Source: Microbulbifer agarilyticus
GTDB taxonomy: Bacteria > Pseudomonadota > Gammaproteobacteria > Pseudomonadales > Cellvibrionaceae
Assembly: GCF_020171345.1 (NCBI RefSeq)
Contig: NZ_JAIUZM010000002.1
Span: 372,001 to 436,000 of the forward strand
Length of the DNA stretch: 64,000 nt
Direction: 5' to 3'
Every line of letters starts with the position of its first letter. Position 1 is the stretch's first letter. The notes beneath the pieces were generated by a model, which had not been told where the DNA came from, searched no databases, and saw only the letters and a program-made list of their open reading frames with translations. Below, piece after piece: positions 43,700-51,508 of the stretch. The position numbers and the translations under genes were made by a program.

Positions 43700-45667
43700 A
43701 TGCGAAAACCATTTTTGCTCTCTCGTATTGTGCTGATGCTGGCATTCGTATCGATAACGTTGCCCTCTTACAGTATCGAGCGTACGGTCATCGATACGGC
43801 CAAGGTCGTAAAAAAGCTGGAGCGGCCATTGATCGGTGAAAATGTCACATTCCTTATGTCGTCGGACGACAAGTGGCCGCGAAAGGTACCCATGCAGCAG
43901 CGTCTTGGGGAGATGAACCTGGGCATTATGCGTTTTCCCTACGGACACCTGGGTGACAATTATCTGTTTACGGATGCACCCTTTACCGATGGTGACTCTG
44001 GGCTTAGGCCGCGGGTTGCCTCGACTGAAGTGGCGCCCGGGACTTGGTCATGGGCGGTGGATAAGCACGGTTACTTCAGTAGCGGTCTCGATTTTGACGA
44101 GTTCATGGGGTACGCCAAGGCGTTGGATGTGGAGCCCCTGATCATGGTCAATATGCTGGGCTATGACAAGGCGCATTACCCCGGCACGGTTGTTAGTTTC
44201 GATGAGCTGAAAACACATGCGGTGGAGTGGGTACGCTACGCCAATATTACCCGGGGCTATGGGGTGAAGTATTGGCAGCTGGGTAATGAAGTGGCGATGC
44301 ACAGCGACAAAGAAACCTACGTTAAAAATTTTGTCGAGATTGCCAGTGCGATGAAAGCCGTGGACCCTTCTATCCATATTGGCTTTGGTGAAGACGGTCG
44401 CGCCGATTGGCTGTCCAGTGTGCTGAGTGACGAAAGCGTTGCGCAATACATCGATTTTCTGTCGCCGCACCAGTACTTGCATGGGCGTGCGTGGACCGAA
44501 TCCTATCGTAACTGGCGTGATTTCGACGGTAACCTCACCAGTAAGATCGAACGCTTGCAACGCTATGCAGCGGCAAGCCCGGCGCATAAAGACGTGCCGA
44601 TGATCATTACCGAGTATGGTGTGACTGGCGGTAATTATCCCGAATTGGACCCCCTGGGGGATGTATTACTTCGTGCCAGAGGGAATCAGGATAGTCGTGT
44701 GCTCGTAGGGCCTGGAGCTGACGGTGACGCACTGGCCCGGTTGTGGCGCCAGCCCCGTGCTGCCGACGCAATTTACGTACAATTGCTGAAAAGCGGTGGG
44801 GTGTTGTTACGCTCCCGCGCCTGTGGAGGGTGCTTCCTGACGGCCGGCAAAAAGCCAGCAGATCCCATCACCTTCCTGGATAAGCCGAGCGAGCAGAGTT
44901 TTTGGCAGTTGGTGACGGCCAAGGGCGACAACCAGTATCACCTCCGCTCGGAAGCCCTTCCCAATCGGTATGTCCGGTTTGACCAGAAAAACAACCGCTA
45001 CAACTTGTTGGCCGGTGGCGTTGGCAAGGCGGAGCGTTTTTTCGTGGAGCCACTTTCGGGTGGAGAGGCTGGTTCAGGAGAGCAGGGGCCGGCGGCAATC
45101 GATAGCAAGAAAAATTACGCCAATGATCTGTGGAAGTCGTTGGTATTTGCGGAGCTGACCCTCTCGACTTCGAAGCACAAGAATGTGACTGATATGGTGC
45201 ACTGGAACACGCACTCCCCTTGGGAAGGTGAGTGGGGTGGGGGACATGGACAGATCGCCAATTCATTGAACAACACCCCGGATAACAGTCTGACGCCAAT
45301 TGGTGAGGTGATTAAGTTCATCAACAACCGATCTTATAACCATGTGCTGCAGGTTAAAGAAAAGCATGGTTACCTGCGCCTCTATGCCAGTTTCGACCCA
45401 GACACTGGGGCACTGAGTGTCATGGTGCTGAACAAGAATGATCGGGCCGGGTCGCTGGAGTTGGATTTTGCCGACTTGGAAGGTGTGGCGCTGGCTTCTG
45501 TCTCCAGCTACCGGGGAGAGCACCCGGAAGATGAGTTCCCCGCGGTTGAGCAGGGCGTAGCAGCCCTGGAACCGGTGATCACGGAGCAGGGTTTAGTGCG
45601 TAGGGCGACGGTGCCGGCGCTGTCTCTGACTCAATTTGACCTAAAAGTCATTAAGGACACTCGTTAA
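43700..45667 (+). CDS. Clan GH-A glycosidase with a beta-trefoil-like insertion
   Basis: This exported enzyme has 655 residues from ATG 43700, chosen because a terminator lies upstream; AGGA is about 12 bases ahead. The signal peptide ends near SYS. Barrel residues include the acid/base E197 in YWQLGNEVAM and the nucleophile E305 in MIITEYGVTG, a GH39/GH51-like layout. Directly after the nucleophile strand, about 150 residues (near 312-465) break the barrel. They contain QYHLRSEALPNRYVRFDQ and FWQLV-FFVEPL repeats like an AbfB/CBM42 or CBM13 beta-trefoil. The barrel then resumes at LWKSLVFAEL with THSPWEGEWGGGHGQ. A C-terminal beta-domain follows. The family is unknown to me; lectin-like targeting within the barrel is inferred. 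Confidence 0.82.
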   Translation: MRKPFLLSRIVLMLAFVSITLPSYSIERTVIDTAKVVKKLERPLIGENVTFLMSSDDKWPRKVPMQQRLGEMNLGIMRFPYGHLGDNYLFTDAPFTDGDSGLRPRVASTEVAPGTWSWAVDKHGYFSSGLDFDEFMGYAKALDVEPLIMVNMLGYDKAHYPGTVVSFDELKTHAVEWVRYANITRGYGVKYWQLGNEVAMHSDKETYVKNFVEIASAMKAVDPSIHIGFGEDGRADWLSSVLSDESVAQYIDFLSPHQYLHGRAWTESYRNWRDFDGNLTSKIERLQRYAAASPAHKDVPMIITEYGVTGGNYPELDPLGDVLLRARGNQDSRVLVGPGADGDALARLWRQPRAADAIYVQLLKSGGVLLRSRACGGCFLTAGKKPADPITFLDKPSEQSFWQLVTAKGDNQYHLRSEALPNRYVRFDQKNNRYNLLAGGVGKAERFFVEPLSGGEAGSGEQGPAAIDSKKNYANDLWKSLVFAELTLSTSKHKNVTDMVHWNTHSPWEGEWGGGHGQIANSLNNTPDNSLTPIGEVIKFINNRSYNHVLQVKEKHGYLRLYASFDPDTGALSVMVLNKNDRAGSLELDFADLEGVALASVSSYRGEHPEDEFPAVEQGVAALEPVITEQGLVRRATVPALSLTQFDLKVIKDTR

Positions 45668-45692
45668 AGAATGGCAATATGTGGTTCGTAGT

Positions 45693-45704
45693 GGTAACGT
45701 TGCC
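45693..45704. promoter_or_regulatory. LacI-type operator box upstream of lacI
   Basis: An exact GGTAACGTTGCC in the lacI leader, 58 bases upstream of the proposed GTG start. It suggests autoregulation and is the main reason to think the neighbouring LacI protein reads this box. Confidence 0.7.
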
Positions 45705-45711
45705 GGCAATT

Positions 45712-45732
45712 GCATCAGTTTGAAACTGATGC
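45712..45732. promoter_or_regulatory. Perfect 21-base inverted repeat in the lacI leader
   Basis: GCATCAGTTT, one G, then AAACTGATGC: perfect 10-base arms around a single central base. It begins 8 bases after the operator box and ends 30 bases before the start codon. The single-base centre suits a protein-binding site better than an RNA hairpin. Confidence 0.5.
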
Positions 45733-45762
45733 CGTCAGCGGATGATAGTTGGGAGTTTTAAC

Positions 45763-46785
45763 GTGGTTACAATTAAAGACGTTGCGAGGGTCTCCGGGCT
45801 GTCGACCTCCACCGTTTCGCGAGTGATTCGTGGCGAGAGCAACGTAAAAGCTTCCAGTCGAGCCAAAATCCAAAAAGTGATTGCGGACCTCGGCTATCGA
45901 CCGAATATCAACGCGCAAGCGCTGGTGAGCAGTAAATCAAACACACTGGGTGTTGTGGTTCCCATGGTATCGATGCCGTTCTTTGGTGCGCTGGTTTGTG
46001 GTGCCGAAGAGGCGATCAGTGAGAACCAGTACAAGGTGCTCATTAGTAATGCCTACGGCAGTGAGCAGAAAGAGCGAGAAGCAATTGAGTCACTTTTGCA
46101 GCACAAATGTGGCGCGATCGTGTTTCACAGCGCGCGCACCAGCGACCAGAAGTTGATCGAGCTGGCCGAAGAAATTCCTGGCCTGGTGTTTATCAACCGC
46201 TTTATCAGCAAAATCGCGCATCGCTGTGTCTGGCTCGATAACAATCAGGGTGCCCAGGAGGCTACACGTTATCTGATTGATAAAGGTCACAAAGATATCG
46301 CGGTGATTTCACGTGAAGATATGAACCCTGATGCCCGTGCGCGTCTCGATGGCATCCGTACGGCCGCGGCCAATGCCGGGGTGCCGATTCAGGATGACCT
46401 GATAGAGCTGGCTAAGGTTGCGGAGATGGACGGCGGTCGCGACGCGGTCAAAAAGCTGCTCGCGCGCGGCAAGAAGTTTACCGCAATTATGACCTACAAC
46501 GACCATATGGCGGTGGGGGTTGTGCACGAGCTGCAGGCGCAAGGGATCAAGGTGCCAGAAGAGGTGTCGGTGATCGGTTTTGACGACCTGTTGATCTCCC
46601 GAGCTTGCTTTCCCTCCCTTACTACCATGCACTATCCGGTGGCGGAGATGGCAAGCTACGCGGCGAACCTGGCTATGGAGTTGGCGGAAGAGCCAATCGA
46701 AGCGGGGCGCACCCACCTGTTTATGCCGCACCTTGTTGAGCGCGGTTCTGTCGCTGACCTGAATAAGGTCACTGAGCCCGCGTAA
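45763..46785 (+). CDS. LacI-family transcriptional regulator
   Basis: This sugar-responsive DNA-binding repressor has 340 residues from GTG 45763, which has GGGAG seven bases ahead and gives the canonical MVTIKDVARVSGLS start; ATG 45742 would add seven residues. The helix-turn-helix (VARVSGLSTSTVSRVI) and hinge (NINAQALVSSKSNTLGVVVP) are intact. The periplasmic-binding-protein-like effector domain shows VFINR, GHKDIAVIS, TAIMTYNDHMAVGV and VSVIGFDDLL. Its leader has an exact copy of the box found upstream of most units here, so it is the likely regulator of the locus. The inducer is unknown. The MFS gene follows after 13 bases. Confidence 0.95.
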   Translation: MVTIKDVARVSGLSTSTVSRVIRGESNVKASSRAKIQKVIADLGYRPNINAQALVSSKSNTLGVVVPMVSMPFFGALVCGAEEAISENQYKVLISNAYGSEQKEREAIESLLQHKCGAIVFHSARTSDQKLIELAEEIPGLVFINRFISKIAHRCVWLDNNQGAQEATRYLIDKGHKDIAVISREDMNPDARARLDGIRTAAANAGVPIQDDLIELAKVAEMDGGRDAVKKLLARGKKFTAIMTYNDHMAVGVVHELQAQGIKVPEEVSVIGFDDLLISRACFPSLTTMHYPVAEMASYAANLAMELAEEPIEAGRTHLFMPHLVERGSVADLNKVTEPA

Positions 46786-46798
46786 GAGGGCGGTGCAA

Positions 46799-48157
46799 GT
46801 GAGCCGGGACAATACGGGGGAGGCACAGCTGGTGCCGCTCGGCCAAAAGCTCGCGCTGGGCGTAGGCTTTTTCTGTCTTTTCTTTATTGAAAAGACCAGT
46901 GATATTCTTGCGGTGCCTTTCTATCAGATGACCCTGGGTGTCGACCCGTTTCTATTTGGGGTCGCGCTGACTATTCCCATCGTTTTCTCTTCTTTTCTTT
47001 CCCCCTGGGTTGGCCACTTTTCCGATAATTTGCAAAACCGTTTCGGAAGGCGGAAGCCACTCATTTTTATTTCTGCCTGGTGCCTGGCGCTGCTGTTTGG
47101 CTTGATGTGGATGGTGCCGGCCCACTGGGCTGCCGAACAACAGCTCGTATACTTCTTTTGTGTTTCCTTACTGTTTTACTTTGCGGCTCAGTTTTACAGT
47201 GTCCCGTTGACGTCCTTGTCCTATGAAATGAGCCGGGATGATCACCAGCGTATCAAGGTGATGGAGATCAACTCCTACTTTATCAAGCTGGCATCACTGG
47301 GGACCCAATGGTTGTATCCGCTGGCTTCGCTGGCTCTGTTCGGCAGCGTCTTCTTTGGCATTAAGGTTGTTGGTTGGGCGGTCGCCATCCTGGTTATTGG
47401 TCTTCTGGGGATGCTGCCGGCACTACTGGTTAAAGAGCAGCCGCGGAAGCTTGGGCCGCAAAGGGGTACGCGGCTGTCGGTACTGGCCAGCTCGCGCTCA
47501 ATTCTCGCGGTTCCGCTCATGCGCCTGATTGTTGTACTGGTGATCATGCAAGTGGGCCTGGTGGCCTACGCGGCCAAGATGGACTACTACGTCCTCGTTT
47601 ACTACATGTTTGGTGGCGATATTGCCGAGGGTGCTGTTTGGAAGGCGGTACTATCGATGGGCTTTGCCATTGCGGCAGCAGTCTATATTCCCTTGGTGTC
47701 AATGCTATCGCGCAAGCTGGGTAAGCTGTCTGCGCTACAAGTTATCTTCCTGATGAATGCCCTTGGTGGGGTGGCCAAGTGGTTTATCTATATGCCCGGA
47801 GTGACCTGGTTCCTGTTGCTGGATCCGATCCTTTGCTCTGCCATATGGTCTTCTATGACCGTTATCATTCCGGCGCTGGTCGCTCAGGCCAGTGATGATG
47901 ATGCCCGCGCGACCAGTGTGCAGCGAGAGGGTGGTTTTGCCGGTATGCATCACTGGGTGGTCACCATGAGTGTGATTTTTACCATCCTGTTAGCCGGCGC
48001 GACCCTGAACTGGATTGGTTTCGATGCGAAACAGGGGGGTGAGCAGGCCATTGATACTCTGCTATCAATGAAAACCATTCTGGTGTTGGGTACCACTGTG
48101 CCCAGTCTGGTCGCGATTGCCGCTATTGCCCGCTTTAAGAAGCGCAACACTATATAG
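46799..48157 (+). CDS. GPH-family sugar:cation symporter (MFS)
   Basis: This inner-membrane transporter brings released sugar or a short glycoside from the periplasm into the cell. It has 452 residues from GTG 46799; the GTG at 46793 is too close to GAGGG. About 12 hydrophobic segments are visible. The loop between helices 2 and 3 carries GHFSDNLQNRFGRRKPLIF, the signature of the glycoside-pentoside-hexuronide family related to MelB. The 13-base gap after lacI indicates one operon, so the regulator and uptake step are coupled. The only other transporters in the window are the two outer-membrane receptors. The transported sugar cannot be told. Confidence 0.88.
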   Translation: MSRDNTGEAQLVPLGQKLALGVGFFCLFFIEKTSDILAVPFYQMTLGVDPFLFGVALTIPIVFSSFLSPWVGHFSDNLQNRFGRRKPLIFISAWCLALLFGLMWMVPAHWAAEQQLVYFFCVSLLFYFAAQFYSVPLTSLSYEMSRDDHQRIKVMEINSYFIKLASLGTQWLYPLASLALFGSVFFGIKVVGWAVAILVIGLLGMLPALLVKEQPRKLGPQRGTRLSVLASSRSILAVPLMRLIVVLVIMQVGLVAYAAKMDYYVLVYYMFGGDIAEGAVWKAVLSMGFAIAAAVYIPLVSMLSRKLGKLSALQVIFLMNALGGVAKWFIYMPGVTWFLLLDPILCSAIWSSMTVIIPALVAQASDDDARATSVQREGGFAGMHHWVVTMSVIFTILLAGATLNWIGFDAKQGGEQAIDTLLSMKTILVLGTTVPSLVAIAAIARFKKRNTI

Positions 48158-48217
48158 TCACGCCTGCCTATAGATCTCCTTCATTGCAAAGAAACGTAAA
48201 AACCGCTGGAAATCAGT

Positions 48218-48229
48218 GGTAACGTTCCC
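48218..48229. promoter_or_regulatory. LacI-type operator box upstream of the beta-helix gene
   Basis: GGTAACGTTCCC, flanked as TGGTAACGTTCCCATA, 28 bases upstream of ATG 48258. This close spacing should overlap the promoter of the unit that runs to the GH116 gene. Confidence 0.65.
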
Positions 48230-48257
48230 ATAAAATCTCATTCAATGATTATAAGAG

Positions 48258-49955
48258 ATGCTGGCTATGCGCAGATTGTTGTTTTGTGTACTCGTGATGA
48301 TGAGCTCTTCAGGGTTTGCCGCGGACTACTATGTGCACGCCTCGAACGGGAGTGATCGCAACCAGGGTACTTCGCCGGAGCAGGCCTGGAAGAGCCTGCG
48401 CGCATTGGAAAAAGTGACCTTACAGCCGGGGGATCGCGTTCTGCTCGCGCGTGGGGAGCGCTTCCGCGGCAATATCGAATTGGTAGATGTTGCGGGTACC
48501 GAGACTAAGCCGATCGTAATTTCAAGTTACGCGGAAGGGGCAGATGAATCCCAGCCCAAGCCCATTGTTGACGCCAAGGGGCGCAACGCGGGTGTTCTGA
48601 TCCTGGATAGCCGTTATATCGAGATCTCTAACCTGCAGATTGAGGCTGACGGTGGCAGCTTTCCGGCGCATGCCAAGGCGATCAAGCGCAAGTTGGGCAA
48701 AAGAAATCTGAAGCCGCGCCGTGTAGGTGTTTATGTGGTAGCGCTGGGCCGAAAAGAATCCGGTTATATTCGTATTGACAACGTGGATGTCCACGATGTT
48801 TACGCGAATAACCAAGGTTTTGTACGCAGCTATAAGGACACGGTCAGTTCCAACGGAGAAGAGGAATACGGGTTCGGTATGTTCTTTGCGAGCGTGCCGG
48901 GGGCTGTGCTCAATCACATCAGCGTCTCAAATTCTTCAGTATCCAATGTCTCGCATACCGGCATGAAGTTTCACGGGAAAGGTGAGATCAATTATGTGCA
49001 GGTTCTGGACAATCAGGTGTTGAATTCTGGTGGTCCTGGCATGCAGATGAGTGGCGTTACCAAGGCCCTTGTTAGAGGGAATACCGTTAATGGTTCCGGC
49101 AGCCCACTGGATAAGCGCAACTGGTCCCGGGGCAGCGGCATGTGGACCTGGGGTAGCTCGGACATTATTGTGGAGCGCAATCAATTTCTGAATGCGAATG
49201 GACCGGGGGATTCCGCCGGTTTCCATATCGACTTCAACTGTAAAAATATTATTGTTCAGTACAACCTGTCGGCAAATAACGCCGGTGGCTTTATCGAGGT
49301 ACTGGGAAATAACTACAACAACACCTATCGCTACAACGTCAGCGTGAATGACGGGCATCGTGTGAAGAAGCCGGGAGTGGCCTTCCAGGAGGGTAAGACC
49401 TTCTGGCTGAGTGGCTTTGTCGGTTCCGATAAGTCGGGCAAAAAACCGCGGCCCAAGAAACGCCACGGCCCATATAACACCTATATCTACAATAATACTA
49501 TTTTCGTAGACGACCATATCACGGCGAAAATCGCGGTTACTAAGGTCGCAGAAGGGGCGCTGATTGCGAACAATATCTTCCACATTGTGGGGGATAGCAA
49601 GGTCGTGCAAGGGGACCAATACGTTCCTGAGAACAATGGCGATACCCTCAACCTCAAAAATATTGTGTTTAAAAATAATTTGTTTCTGAAAAGTGATAAC
49701 TGGCCAGAGCAAGTATTGATTCAGGATAGTGCGCCACTGATCGGTAATGCCGAATTTTCCCAGCCGGGCGGGCTCAGAATTGCCGATTATGCGCCGACTA
49801 ACACGGTCATGGTGGAGGACCGGGGTATCGACATTCCGCGGATTCCCGGTGATGAAAATGGTCTGATTGTCGGGCTTAAGGTGGAAAAGGATACCCTCGG
49901 TAATCCGATTGTCGGCAAGCCGGATATGGGTGCCATTGAAGTCTCAACGCACTAA
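48258..49955 (+). CDS. Secreted right-handed beta-helix protein (stand-alone)
   Basis: The protein has 565 residues, with a signal peptide ending at GFA. ATG 48267 is an alternative start with AAGAGA better spaced. After the signal, YYVHASNGSDRNQGTSPEQAW and PGDRVLLARGERFRG match the N-terminal blocks of the beta-helix proteins at 5351 and 31754. Rungs such as IRIDNVDVHDV, VQVLDNQVLN, VRGNTVNG and VERNQFLN follow, and the end reads GKPDMGAIE, a typical closing motif. It has no CBM or esterase, so it is the minimal member of the trio. A glycosidase (GH141-like?) or lyase role is possible but unproven. It starts a unit with sulfatase, GH2 and GH116 downstream. Confidence 0.83.
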   Translation: MLAMRRLLFCVLVMMSSSGFAADYYVHASNGSDRNQGTSPEQAWKSLRALEKVTLQPGDRVLLARGERFRGNIELVDVAGTETKPIVISSYAEGADESQPKPIVDAKGRNAGVLILDSRYIEISNLQIEADGGSFPAHAKAIKRKLGKRNLKPRRVGVYVVALGRKESGYIRIDNVDVHDVYANNQGFVRSYKDTVSSNGEEEYGFGMFFASVPGAVLNHISVSNSSVSNVSHTGMKFHGKGEINYVQVLDNQVLNSGGPGMQMSGVTKALVRGNTVNGSGSPLDKRNWSRGSGMWTWGSSDIIVERNQFLNANGPGDSAGFHIDFNCKNIIVQYNLSANNAGGFIEVLGNNYNNTYRYNVSVNDGHRVKKPGVAFQEGKTFWLSGFVGSDKSGKKPRPKKRHGPYNTYIYNNTIFVDDHITAKIAVTKVAEGALIANNIFHIVGDSKVVQGDQYVPENNGDTLNLKNIVFKNNLFLKSDNWPEQVLIQDSAPLIGNAEFSQPGGLRIADYAPTNTVMVEDRGIDIPRIPGDENGLIVGLKVEKDTLGNPIVGKPDMGAIEVSTH

Positions 49956-49972
49956 TACTGGTTGAACGAAAC

Positions 49973-51508
49973 ATGCAAAAAATAACAACCGCTCATGCTT
50001 TGGGCGCAGTGAATTCCGTCGGTTTGCTTTCAATGGGCTTGCTTTTAGTGGGGCTAGTCGCCGCGGAGCCGGCCATGGCTAAGGCGGGTGCGCTTGATTC
50101 CGCACCGAGTGTGGAAGCTTCCGCGACTGCTGAAATTCGACGCCCTAATATCATCTACATACTGGCGGACGACCTGGGGTATGGCGATCTCGGGGCATAC
50201 GGGCAACGCAAAATTCAAACTCCGGGTCTGGATAGTCTGGCGGATGAAGGTGTACGTTTTACCCAGCACTATGCGGGTTCCTCGGTATGCGGTCCCTCGC
50301 GCGCGAGCTTGCTGACGGGATTGCACAGTGGTCACAGTCCGATTCGCGGGAATCCAGTTTGGACCAACAGTGGTAAGCCGGTGGATCTGAAACCGGACGA
50401 TATCACTATCGCAGAGATGTTACAGGAGAACGGCTACCACACCGCAGCGATCGGAAAATGGGGTATGTCGGAAAGCCCCGAGCAAGACAACTTGCATTTG
50501 CCCTCTATGCCTAACCAGCAGGGGTTTGATTACTTTTACGGGTTGAAGACACACCTGGATGCGCATCACTACTACTGGCATCGCCTGTTCGAAAATAACG
50601 AGCCTTTTGAGCTGACTGGCAATGATTACAAGAAGAATGAAGGCGTCTACATACACGATCTATTTACTGAAAAGGCGATCGAATATGTAGAAAAGCAGGA
50701 CGGGCAGCAGCCTTTCTTCCTGTACCTTTCTTATATGATTCCCCACCTTGCGGTTACCGTGCCAGAAGATTCCAAGCAGCAGTATCTGAAACTGGGTTGG
50801 CCGGAACGCAAAATGAATACCGACGGGCATTACCGCAATGACCCCGAAGGCAATACCGCCTATGCGGGTATGGTCTCTCGGATGGACAGAGATATCGCCC
50901 GGCTGATGGAAACATTGCAGAAGAAGGGTATTGATCAAAATACGCTGGTGATTTTTACCAGCGATAATGGCCACGAATACGACACCGGTTTTTTTGATAG
51001 TAACGGACCTCTCCGCGGTAAGAAGCGCGACCTTTATGAAGGCGGAATCCGTGTGCCATTTATCGCCAAGTGGCCGGCTCAGATTACCCCCGGAACCGAG
51101 TCAGACCATGTTTCCGCTTTCTGGGACATGATGCCAACCTTTTGTGAATTTGCCGAGGCAGAGTCTTGTCCATCGAACGATGGTGTGTCCATGCGTAAGG
51201 CTCTGTTCGGTGTGCAGGGCCAAGCACAGCACAGTCACTTGTACTGGGAATTTAATGAGCGCGAGGGCCCAATTCAGGCCGTGCGACAAGGTGATTGGAA
51301 ACTGATCAAAAAGTATCGCAAGCCACTGGAACTTTATAACCTCGCCGAAGATGTGTCGGAAGCCAATAATCTGGCGACGAGTAAGCCTGAACTGGCAGAA
51401 CAGTTGTCGCAGTTGGCCGATGCGTCCCGAACCTATCACCCGGAATTTACCCTGCGGAAGCTTCCCAATCCTTACAAGAAAAAGAAGGTGGAAAATAACA
51501 ATGATTAA
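49973..51508 (+). CDS. S1-family sulfatase, arylsulfatase-A-like
   Basis: This exported sulfatase has 511 residues and a signal ending near AMA. Metal-binding DD is in ILADDLGYGDLG, the formylglycine motif is CGPSR (Cys106), IGKWGMSE carries the catalytic Lys (the usual GKWH His is replaced by Gly-Met here, as in its paralogue), and SDNGHEYDTG provides the second metal site. The paralogue is at 42039-43598. It starts 17 bases after the beta-helix stop, and the GH2 gene begins inside its last codons, so all three are co-expressed. The C-terminus is basic (KLPNPYKKKKVE). Confidence 0.92.
   Translation: MQKITTAHALGAVNSVGLLSMGLLLVGLVAAEPAMAKAGALDSAPSVEASATAEIRRPNIIYILADDLGYGDLGAYGQRKIQTPGLDSLADEGVRFTQHYAGSSVCGPSRASLLTGLHSGHSPIRGNPVWTNSGKPVDLKPDDITIAEMLQENGYHTAAIGKWGMSESPEQDNLHLPSMPNQQGFDYFYGLKTHLDAHHYYWHRLFENNEPFELTGNDYKKNEGVYIHDLFTEKAIEYVEKQDGQQPFFLYLSYMIPHLAVTVPEDSKQQYLKLGWPERKMNTDGHYRNDPEGNTAYAGMVSRMDRDIARLMETLQKKGIDQNTLVIFTSDNGHEYDTGFFDSNGPLRGKKRDLYEGGIRVPFIAKWPAQITPGTESDHVSAFWDMMPTFCEFAEAESCPSNDGVSMRKALFGVQGQAQHSHLYWEFNEREGPIQAVRQGDWKLIKKYRKPLELYNLAEDVSEANNLATSKPELAEQLSQLADASRTYHPEFTLRKLPNPYKKKKVENNND

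Noticed and set aside
43595..43700. Longer N-terminus of the GH-A gene from TTG 43595
   Set aside because: A strong intrinsic terminator (43609-43637) lies in it and a second, better signal peptide starts at 43700.
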